From Micromonospora sp. WMMD980 (lineage in GTDB: Bacteria; Actinomycetota; Actinomycetes; Mycobacteriales; Micromonosporaceae), in assembly GCF_029626035.1 (NCBI RefSeq), contig NZ_JARUBE010000003.1, positions 5,394,001 through 5,458,000 on the forward strand: a stretch of 64,000 bases of DNA, in the 5' to 3' direction. Of the stretch, positions 1 through 9,982 are shown in pieces; position 1 is the stretch's first letter, and the number at the start of each line of letters is the position of its first letter. The position numbers and the translations under genes were made by a program. The notes beneath the pieces are model-generated. The model ran no database searches. It worked only from the letters and a program-made list of their open reading frames with translations, and had not been told where the DNA came from.

Positions 1-57
1 GTGGCGGCACTGCCGTTCACCCCGACCGACGGCGGCAGCGGGGTCACCCGGCTGTGA
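1..57 (+). CDS. C-terminal end of an unidentified upstream gene (partial)
   Basis: Frame 1 is open from the left edge and ends with TGA at 55-57, giving an 18-residue tail that finishes GGSGVTRL. The stop overlaps the GTG start of the next gene (GTGA at 54-57), so the two are probably co-transcribed and translationally coupled. The tail is too short to name a family. Confidence 0.6.
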   Translation: MAALPFTPTDGGSGVTRL

Positions 58-1316
58 ACCACGTGCTGGTGGTCGACCTCGGCTACGGCGACGCGGGCAA
101 GGGCACGGTCGTCGACGCGCTCTGCGCCACCCGACCGGTCCACACTGTGGTGCGCTTCAACGGGGGCGCGCAGGCGGCACACAACGTCGTCCTGCGCGAC
201 GGGCGGGCGCACACGTTCGCGCAGTTCGGGGCCGGCACGTTCCGCCCCGGCGTGCGGACCCACCTGGCACGGCACGTGGTGGTGGACCCGCTGGCGCTGG
301 CCGCCGAGGCCGACCACCTCGCGTCGGTCGGGGTGCCCGACGCGCTCGACCGGTTGACCGTGGACGGGGAGGCGCTGCTGGCCACCCCGTACCACCGGGC
401 CGCCAACCGGGCCCGGGAGATCGCCCGGGGAGCCGACCGGCACGGCTCCTGCGGGCTGGGGGTGGGCGAGGCCGTCGCGTACGGCCTCGCCCACCCCGAC
501 GAGGCGCCCCGGGTGGCCGACTGCCGCCGGCCGGCGGTGCTGCGCCGCCGGCTGGCCGCGCTACGGGACCGGCTCACCGCCGAACTCGGGCCGCTGCACG
601 CGCCGCCGGTCGACGACTGCCTGCCGGCGTACGCCGCCTTCGCCGACCGGGTGGCGATCGTCGACCGGAGCTGGCTGGCCAGGGCGCTACGCGAGGGCAC
701 CTGCGTCTTCGAGGGCGCGCAGGGGGTGCTGCTGGACGAGTGGCACGGCTTCCACCCGTACACCACGTGGAGCACCACGACGTTCGCCAACGCGGAGACG
801 CTGCTCGCCGAGGCGGGGATGGCCGGCACCGCCCAGCGGCTCGGGGTGCTGCGGGTGACCACCACCCGGCACGGCCCCGGGCCGCTGGTCACCGAGGACC
901 CGGCGCTGCCGTTCACCGACCCGCGCAACCCCGCCAACGAGTGGCAGGGCCGGTTCCGGTTCGGGCACTTCGACGCGGTGGCCCACCGGTACGCGCTGGA
1001 GGTGGCCGGCGGGGTGGACGGGCTGGCGCTCACCCACCTCGACCTGGCCGGGCCTCGCCTGCGCATGTGTCGTCGTTACGTCGGCGGCGTCGACCGGCTC
1101 GATCCCGGACCGGCCGGGGACCTGGCGCGGCAGGCGGCGCTGACCGGGCGGCTGATGCGGGCGCGGCCGGTGTTGGAGTCGGCCCCGGGCGACTGGGTGG
1201 CGGCGGTGGAGGAGGCGCTGGGCGCGCCGGTGCTGCTCAGCTCGCACGGCCCCACCGCCGAGGAGAAGGAGGGGCCCCTTGTTAACGCCTTTTGTATAGG
1301 AAGGGCCCCCGCTTAA
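54..1316 (+). CDS. Divergent adenylosuccinate synthetase paralogue
   Basis: This 420-residue protein has the PurA fold signatures but is clearly not the housekeeping enzyme, which lies at 7496-8785. PurA joins IMP and aspartate using GTP. The P-loop reads GYGDAGKG, so the catalytic Asp and the Lys of canonical WGDEGKG are kept while Glu becomes Ala. The catalytic His is kept in AQAAHN (normally HNAGHT). FEGAQGVLLD matches the IMP-site block. The aspartate-binding loop, normally TTGRRRR, reads WQGRFRF, and the guanine-binding TKLD reads THLD. The acceptor amino acid or nucleotide may therefore differ (inference). The start overlaps the previous stop. The last ~17 codons lie inside a GGGGCCCC repeat, so the native C-terminus was probably altered. 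Confidence 0.75.
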   Translation: MNHVLVVDLGYGDAGKGTVVDALCATRPVHTVVRFNGGAQAAHNVVLRDGRAHTFAQFGAGTFRPGVRTHLARHVVVDPLALAAEADHLASVGVPDALDRLTVDGEALLATPYHRAANRAREIARGADRHGSCGLGVGEAVAYGLAHPDEAPRVADCRRPAVLRRRLAALRDRLTAELGPLHAPPVDDCLPAYAAFADRVAIVDRSWLARALREGTCVFEGAQGVLLDEWHGFHPYTTWSTTTFANAETLLAEAGMAGTAQRLGVLRVTTTRHGPGPLVTEDPALPFTDPRNPANEWQGRFRFGHFDAVAHRYALEVAGGVDGLALTHLDLAGPRLRMCRRYVGGVDRLDPGPAGDLARQAALTGRLMRARPVLESAPGDWVAAVEEALGAPVLLSSHGPTAEEKEGPLVNAFCIGRAPA

Positions 1317-1320
1317 CACC
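1266..1320. repeat. GGGGCCCC palindromic element, copy A
   Basis: This copy carries AAGGAGGGGCCCC, then GTTAAC, an AT-rich TTTTGTATAG centre and a second GGGCCCCC box followed by CTTAAC. It overlaps the 3' end of the PurA paralogue and supplies its stop codon. It is the same family as the elements at 1958-2016, 14222-14303 and 61141-61193. Confidence 0.8.
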
Positions 1321-1340
1321 GCAGCGTCGAGCATGGGGGC

Positions 1341-1964
1341 ATGGGGGACGTGCTCGACCTGCTGCACCAGACGGTGACCTCGCCGTGGGTGTACCTGGTG
1401 ATCATCGCGGTCACCGCCGTCGACGCGTTCTTCCCGGCGGTACCCGGCGAGACCGTGGTGATCACCGCCGGGGTCTTCGCGGCCGGCGGCGAACCGAACC
1501 TGGTGGCGGTGATCGTGACCGCCGCGCTCGGCGCGCTGCTCGGCGACCACGTCTCGTACGCCATCGGGCGCGGCGGCGGCGCGCACCGGCTGGCCCGGCT
1601 ACCCGGCGACAGCCGGCGGCGGGCGAGTTCCGACTGGGCCCGCCGGGCGGTCGACCGGCGGGGCGGGATGATCCTGACCACCGCCCGCTACGTCCCCGGC
1701 GGCCGCACCGCGGTCACGCTCACCATGGGCGCGGTCCGCTATCCGCTGCGCTCGTTCCTGCTCTACGACGCGCTGGCGTGCGGCACCTGGGGGATCTACT
1801 GCGGGCTGCTCGGCTACTTCGGCGGTCTGGCCTTCGAGCACAACCCGGTCACCGCTCTGCTCGCCGGCGTCGGCATCTCGCTGGCGGTCACCGGGCTGTT
1901 CGAGGCAGCCCGTTGGGCCCGGCGGCGGGCGCGATCCCGGGCCGCCGCGCGGCGGGGGTGTTAA
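1341..1964 (+). CDS. DedA/VTT-family membrane protein
   Basis: This 207-residue integral membrane protein belongs to the DedA family, whose members are linked to lipid scrambling, undecaprenyl-phosphate recycling and membrane energetics. The sequence has the family pattern: an N-terminal helix, the re-entrant segment FFPAVPGET, a second hydrophobic stretch ending in GDHVSYAIGR, the conserved motif RYVPGGRT around residue 115, and two C-terminal helices followed by an Arg/Ala-rich cytosolic tail. The ATG at 1341 gives the usual family length. The TAA stop is the first part of GTTAAC in repeat copy B. A second DedA gene lies at 22133-22939. Substrate unknown. Confidence 0.85.
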   Translation: MGDVLDLLHQTVTSPWVYLVIIAVTAVDAFFPAVPGETVVITAGVFAAGGEPNLVAVIVTAALGALLGDHVSYAIGRGGGAHRLARLPGDSRRRASSDWARRAVDRRGGMILTTARYVPGGRTAVTLTMGAVRYPLRSFLLYDALACGTWGIYCGLLGYFGGLAFEHNPVTALLAGVGISLAVTGLFEAARWARRRARSRAAARRGC

Positions 1965-2016
1965 CAGGGGCCCCCGCCTATGCAAAATGCGTTAGTAAGG
2001 GGCCCCTCCTTACACC
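1958..2016. repeat. GGGGCCCC palindromic element, copy B
   Basis: The outer arms 1958-1975 and 1999-2016 are near-perfect inverted repeats (about 15 of 18 pairs), each with AGGGGCCCC. The centre reads CTATGCAAAATGCG. It contains the stop codons of both flanking convergent genes: dedA TAA at 1962-1964 and the tetR TAA on the other strand at 2010-2012. It is inverted relative to copy A. Confidence 0.85.
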
Positions 2017-2657
2017 CCCGGGTGCCAAGTGACGCCGCGTAGGAGTTGGTCGGCGCCGAGCCAGGCGACGTTCATCATCCGGGTGGCGGTCTTCTCGGCG
2101 TCGGCCTCGGGGTGGTCGGCCAGCCAGTCGGCGAGCGACTCGGTGGCGCCGACCAGCGCGTATGCGACCACCTCCAGGTCGGTGGCGCCGACCTCGCGCC
2201 CGGAGGCGCGCAGCGCGTGGTCGAGCATTCCGGCGACCACCTCGACCAGCCGACCGCGCATGGTGGCCAGTTCGGCGGCGAACGGCTGGGAGCCGCGCGC
2301 CTGCCGGTAGAGCACCGCCCAGCCGTCGCGGTGGGCGCCGACGAAGCCGAAGAACGCGCGCAGCCCGCGCCAGAGCCGCTCGTCGGCGGGCAGGTCGGGG
2401 GCGGCGGCGCCGGCGATGGCCTCCATCATCCGGGTGCCCTCGCGGTGCAGGCAGGCGACGAAGAGTTCTTCCTTGGTGCCGAGGTAGGCGTAGACCATCG
2501 GCTTGGAGATGCTGGCGTCGTCGGCGATCTCGTCCATGCTGGCCGCGTGGAAGCCGCGCCGGGAGAAGACCTTGACGGCCGCGTCGAGCATCTGCTGCTC
2601 GCGTACGGCCCGGGGCAGGCGCTTGAAGGTCGGTGGGCTGGACACCCTTGCGAGCAT
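2010..2657 (-). CDS. TetR-family transcriptional regulator
   Basis: A 215-residue regulator with an N-terminal TetR helix-turn-helix: residues ~15-60 contain the signature around FSRRGFHAASMDEIA followed by SKPMVYAYLGTKEEL. The rest is an all-helical ligand-binding domain. It is divergent from the SCP2/acyl-CoA dehydrogenase genes and so probably controls that lipid-catabolism group, with an acyl-CoA as likely inducer (inference from context). A palindrome at 2674-2691 lies between the divergent starts. A GTG five codons downstream of the ATG is an alternative start. Confidence 0.85.
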   Translation of the reverse strand: MLARVSSPPTFKRLPRAVREQQMLDAAVKVFSRRGFHAASMDEIADDASISKPMVYAYLGTKEELFVACLHREGTRMMEAIAGAAAPDLPADERLWRGLRAFFGFVGAHRDGWAVLYRQARGSQPFAAELATMRGRLVEVVAGMLDHALRASGREVGATDLEVVAYALVGATESLADWLADHPEADAEKTATRMMNVAWLGADQLLRGVTWHPGV

Positions 2658-2673
2658 ACCTACTCGTGCGTAG

Positions 2674-2691
2674 GGTTACGCCAGAGTAACC
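2674..2691. promoter_or_regulatory. Candidate TetR operator
   Basis: GGTTACGCCAGAGTAACC has perfect 6-bp arms around a 6-nt centre. It lies between the tetR start (2657) and the SCP2-protein start (2713), where an autoregulating TetR protein normally binds. An overlapping weaker repeat, CCTAC-N6-GTAGG, sits just upstream. Confidence 0.5.
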
Positions 2692-2712
2692 AAGTCGAGA
2701 GGTGCATCCCCC

Positions 2713-3165
2713 ATGACTGACTTCGACCCGGCCAACTTCGCCAACGTCGGCCCGAAGGAGTTCGCGCAGCTGGTCAAGTCCACGCCGGACGACAAGATCG
2801 CCGAGATCATGTCCGGCGAGGCGCGCGGCAAGATCCTCAGCGAGGTCTTCAACCGGATGCCCACGCTGTTCCGCGCCGACCGCGCCGGCTCCACCAACGC
2901 GGTCATCCACTGGAACATCACCGGCCGTCCGGACGGCGGCACCGACACCTACGAGATCGTCATCGAGAACGGCACCTGCACCGTCTCGGAGACCCCCACC
3001 CGGGACCCGAAGCTCAGCCTCACCATGGGCCCGGTCGAGTTCCTGAAGATCGTCTCCGGTGGCGCCAACCCGGTGATGATGTTCATGACCGGCAAGCTGA
3101 AGGCCAAGGGTGACCTGGGCCTGGCCGCCAACATCGCCAACCTGTTCGACATCCCCAAGGCCTGA
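2713..3165 (+). CDS. SCP2 sterol-transfer domain protein
   Basis: This 150-residue protein is essentially one SCP2-like fold. An N-terminal helical part (residues 1-45) is followed by the typical beta strands with HWNITG, DTYEIVIENG and PKLSLTMG, and a C-terminal helix carrying MMFMTGKLKAKGDLGLA. The family binds acyl chains, sterols or acyl-CoA in a hydrophobic pocket. The ATG is preceded by GAGAGGTG. Only two bases separate its stop from the acyl-CoA dehydrogenase start, so it likely acts as carrier for that enzyme (inference). Confidence 0.88.
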   Translation: MTDFDPANFANVGPKEFAQLVKSTPDDKIAEIMSGEARGKILSEVFNRMPTLFRADRAGSTNAVIHWNITGRPDGGTDTYEIVIENGTCTVSETPTRDPKLSLTMGPVEFLKIVSGGANPVMMFMTGKLKAKGDLGLAANIANLFDIPKA

Positions 3166-3167
3166 CC

Positions 3168-4382
3168 ATGGCCGAGTTCTCGCTCGACCTGAACGAGGAG
3201 CAGCGAGACCTTCGCGACTGGGTGCACGGCTTCGCCGCCGAAGTCGTGCGCCCGGCCGCGGCCGAGTGGGACGCCCGGGAGGAGACTCCCTGGCCGGTCA
3301 TCCAGGAAGCGGCGAAGGTCGGCCTGTACGGGTTCGAGTTCCTCGCCACCTGCTGGGCCGACCCCACCGGCCTCTCCCTGCCGATCGCCAGTGAGGAACT
3401 CTTCTGGGGTGACGCCGGCATCGGCCTGAGCATCTTCGGCACCGCCCTCGCGGTCGCCGGCATCTACGGCGCCGGCACCCCCGACCAGCTCGTCGAGTGG
3501 GTGCCGCAGTGCTTCGGCGACGTCGACCAGCCGGCCGTCGCCGCGTTCTGCACCAGCGAGCCGGAGGCCGGCTCCGACGTCGGGTCGATGCGCACCCGCG
3601 CCGTTTACGACCAGGCCACCGACGAGTGGGTGCTCAACGGCCAGAAGGCGTACGCGACCAACGGTGGCATCGCCGGGGTGCACGTGGTCACCGCCTCGAT
3701 CGAGCCGGAGCTGGGCTCACGCGGTCAGGCCGCGTTCGTCGTACCGCCGGGCACGCCCGGCCTCAACGCCACCCGCAAGCTGCGCAAGCTCGGGCTGCGC
3801 GCCTCGCACACCGCCGACGTCTTCCTCGACGACGTCCGGGTGCCGGGCCGCTGCCTGCTCGGCGGCAAGGACGCCCTCGACGAGCGGCTGGCCCGGGCCC
3901 GCGCCGGCCAGCGCGCCTCCGGCCAGGCGGCGATGCGGACGTTCGAGCTGTCCCGCCCGACCGTCGGCGCGCAGGCGCTCGGGGTGGCCCGCGCCGCCTA
4001 CGAGTACGCGCTCGACTACGCCAAGAGCCGGGTGCAGTTCGGGCGGCCGATCATCGAGAACCAGGCGGTCGCGTTCGCGCTCGCCGACATGAAGATGGAG
4101 ATCGACGCGGCCCGACTGCTGGTCTGGCGGGCCTCCTGGATGGGTCGCAACAACCGGCCGTTCACCGCCGGCGAGGGCTCGATGTCCAAGCTCAAGGCCG
4201 GCGAGGTGGCCGTCTCGGTGACCGACCGGGCGGTCCAGCTCCTCGGCGGGGCGGGCTTCCTGCGCGACCACCCGGTCGAACGGTGGTACCGGGACGCCAA
4301 GATCTACACCATCTTCGAGGGCACTTCCGAGATCCAGCGGCTGGTCATCTCCCGGGCCATCTCCGGGATGCAGATCCGCTGA
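3168..4382 (+). CDS. Acyl-CoA dehydrogenase
   Basis: A 404-residue flavoenzyme of the acyl-CoA dehydrogenase family, which oxidises an acyl-CoA thioester at the alpha-beta position and passes electrons to ETF. The N-terminal helical domain begins FSLDLNEEQRDLRDW. The middle beta domain has TSEPEAGSDVG and the FAD-contact region NGQKAYATNGG. The C-terminal domain ends with YTIFEGTSEIQRLVISRAI, where the Glu of FEGT is at the usual catalytic-base position of many members. Chain-length or steroid specificity cannot be read from sequence. Second gene of a short operon with the SCP2 protein. Confidence 0.92.
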   Translation: MAEFSLDLNEEQRDLRDWVHGFAAEVVRPAAAEWDAREETPWPVIQEAAKVGLYGFEFLATCWADPTGLSLPIASEELFWGDAGIGLSIFGTALAVAGIYGAGTPDQLVEWVPQCFGDVDQPAVAAFCTSEPEAGSDVGSMRTRAVYDQATDEWVLNGQKAYATNGGIAGVHVVTASIEPELGSRGQAAFVVPPGTPGLNATRKLRKLGLRASHTADVFLDDVRVPGRCLLGGKDALDERLARARAGQRASGQAAMRTFELSRPTVGAQALGVARAAYEYALDYAKSRVQFGRPIIENQAVAFALADMKMEIDAARLLVWRASWMGRNNRPFTAGEGSMSKLKAGEVAVSVTDRAVQLLGGAGFLRDHPVERWYRDAKIYTIFEGTSEIQRLVISRAISGMQIR

Positions 4383-4399
4383 TCGCCGGCGGACCCCGA

Positions 4400-4448
4400 C
4401 CCGACCCGCGACGACGCGCCGTGCCGGGCGCACCCGTCGCGGGTCGGG
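4400..4448 (+). terminator. GC-rich hairpin after the acyl-CoA dehydrogenase gene
   Basis: CCCGACCCGCGACG at 4400-4413 pairs perfectly with 4435-4448 (14 bp, 21-nt loop). There is no T-run, as is common in this GC class. It separates the dehydrogenase from the ligase gene, so the latter likely has its own promoter. Confidence 0.65.
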
Positions 4449-4563
4449 CCGCCGGTCCGCGATCGGGGGATGTCCGCAGGTTGGGCTGATGATCACGCCG
4501 GCTGGGCGGACGGATCGCCCGGATGCATGATCGGGAGATCACGAACGCGAAGGAGGTTGCGCC

Positions 4564-6129
4564 GTGGACCTGCCGTTCATCGTCGCCACGCTGACCCGAC
4601 GCGGACTACTCGCCCCGGGCCGCCCGATCCGGGTCGCCTCGCAGCTCAACGCGCTGCGCCGGTGGGGCTGGAGCCTCGCCGGGGAGTTGCGCCAGGCTGC
4701 CGCCCGTGACCCCGGCCGCGTCGCCGTCGTGGACGAGCACGGCGCCTCACTCACCTACCAGGAGTTGCTGGACCGGTCGGAGCGGCTGGCCCGCTCGCTG
4801 CGGTCCGGGCTCGGCGTGCAGACCGGCGACCGGGTGGGGCTGCTCTGCCGCAACCACCACGGCCTCATCGAGGCGATCGTCGCGTCGATGCTGCTCGGCG
4901 CGGACGCCGTCCTGGTCAACACCGGTCTCTCCGCCGCGCAGTTGGTCACCGTCGCCGAGGAGCAGGGCCTGCGCGCGCTGGTGCACGACGCGGAGTTCGC
5001 CGACCGGGTCCTCGGCCTCCCGGCCGAACTGCACCGGATCGACGAGCGGCGGCAGGAGGAGCTGATCGCCGGCGCCGTGCCGGGCGACAGGCTCCAGCCG
5101 CCGGAGCGCGACGGCCGGACCATCGTGCTGACCTCCGGCACCACCGGCACCCCCAAGGGCGCCCGTCGCCCCACCCCGCACGGCTTCGGCCCGCTGGTGT
5201 CCATCATCGACCGGATCCCGCTGCACGCGCGCGACGTCGTCATGATCGCCGCGCCGATCTTCCACACCTGGGGGTACGCCGCCCTCCAGGTCTCGTTCGC
5301 GCTGCGCGCCACAGTGGTGCTGCACCGCCGCTTCGACCCGGCCGCCACCCTGGCCGCGCTGGCCGAACAGTCCTGCGACGCGCTCTTCGCCGTACCGGTG
5401 ATGCTGCAACGGCTGATGGAGGTCGCGCCGCCGCAGCCCCGCCCGCCGCTCAAGGTGGTGGCGGTCAGCGGCTCCGCCCTGCCGGGCAACCTGGCCACCG
5501 CCTTCATGGACCGCTACGGCGACGTGCTCTACAACCTCTACGGCTCGACCGAGGTTTCCTGGGCGTCCATCGCCGGCCCGGCCGACCTGCGCGCCGCGCC
5601 CACCTCCGCCGGCCGCCCGCCGCACGGCACCCGGCTGGAGATCCTGGACGAGGCCGGCCAGCCGGTCCGCGCCGGGCAGGTCGGGCGCATCTTCGTCGGC
5701 AACGAGATGCTCTTCGAGGGCTACACCTCGGGCACCGGCCGGGAGAGCCGCGACGGCCTGCTGGACACCGGCGACCTCGGCCGGTTGAACCCGGACGGTC
5801 TGCTCTTCGTCGACGGGCGGGCCGACGACATGATCGTCTCGGGTGGGGAGAACGTCTTCCCCTCCGAGGTGGAGGACCTGATCGCCCGGTTGCCGCAGGT
5901 CCGCGAGGTGGCGGTGATTGGCGTGCCGGACCCGGAGTACGGGCAGCGGCTGGCCGCGTTCCTGGCGCTGCGCCCCGGCGAGACGCTCGACCCGGAGGCG
6001 GTCCGCGAATACGTCCGGCGCTACCTGGCCCGCTTCTCGATGCCCCGGGACGTGGTCTTCGTCAAGTACCTGCCCCGCAACGCCACCGGCAAGGTGCTCG
6101 GCCGGGAGCTGCGCCGCTACTTCGACTGA
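4564..6129 (+). CDS. AMP-forming acyl-CoA ligase (FadD-like)
   Basis: A 521-residue ANL-superfamily adenylate-forming ligase: acid + ATP to acyl-AMP, then transfer to CoA. The phosphate loop TSGTTGTPKGARR lies near residue 190, the A5 motif as YGSTEVSW, the A7 motif as DTGDLGRLNPDG, the hinge followed by GGENVFPSEVED, and the C-terminal catalytic Lys in RNATGKVLGRELRRY. The GTG start is preceded by a good AAGGAGG site about 8 nt upstream. Beside acyl-CoA dehydrogenase and SCP2 genes it probably activates a fatty or related acid. The exact substrate is not visible. Confidence 0.9.
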   Translation: MDLPFIVATLTRRGLLAPGRPIRVASQLNALRRWGWSLAGELRQAAARDPGRVAVVDEHGASLTYQELLDRSERLARSLRSGLGVQTGDRVGLLCRNHHGLIEAIVASMLLGADAVLVNTGLSAAQLVTVAEEQGLRALVHDAEFADRVLGLPAELHRIDERRQEELIAGAVPGDRLQPPERDGRTIVLTSGTTGTPKGARRPTPHGFGPLVSIIDRIPLHARDVVMIAAPIFHTWGYAALQVSFALRATVVLHRRFDPAATLAALAEQSCDALFAVPVMLQRLMEVAPPQPRPPLKVVAVSGSALPGNLATAFMDRYGDVLYNLYGSTEVSWASIAGPADLRAAPTSAGRPPHGTRLEILDEAGQPVRAGQVGRIFVGNEMLFEGYTSGTGRESRDGLLDTGDLGRLNPDGLLFVDGRADDMIVSGGENVFPSEVEDLIARLPQVREVAVIGVPDPEYGQRLAAFLALRPGETLDPEAVREYVRRYLARFSMPRDVVFVKYLPRNATGKVLGRELRRYFD

Positions 6130-6141
6130 CCGCCCCGCCCG

Positions 6142-7389
<1,248 letters not shown>

Positions 7390-7427
7390 GACCCAGCATC
7401 CTACTGACCCCGACCCCTCACCCAGTT

Positions 7428-7482
7428 GATCATGAAGTTGGCGGCAGGATGTGAGATCGAACGTGCCGCCATCTTTCTGATC
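7428..7482. repeat. Imperfect 19-bp hairpin between purA and purD
   Basis: The arms 7428-7446 (starts GATCATGAAG) and 7464-7482 match in 16 of 19 pairs with GGCGGCA/TGCCGCC at the inner end and a 17-nt loop. It is AT-richer than its surroundings and resembles a dispersed palindrome rather than a simple terminator. Only this copy was seen in the window. Confidence 0.5.
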
Positions 7483-7495
7483 GACGGAAAGGGGG

Positions 7496-9906
<2,411 letters not shown>

Positions 9907-9982
9907 CCCCGATCGATCCGCACCCGGCTCGCCCGGCTGGCCGGACCGCCTATCCTCGGCGGGAGGGATGGGGAGGAACCGC

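Noticed and set aside
54..1316. PurZ-type (2-aminoadenylosuccinate) synthetase of Z-DNA phages
   Set aside because: PurZ enzymes replace the catalytic Asp with Ser or Gly; here the Asp of GYGDAGKG is kept, and no other Z-DNA genes are present.
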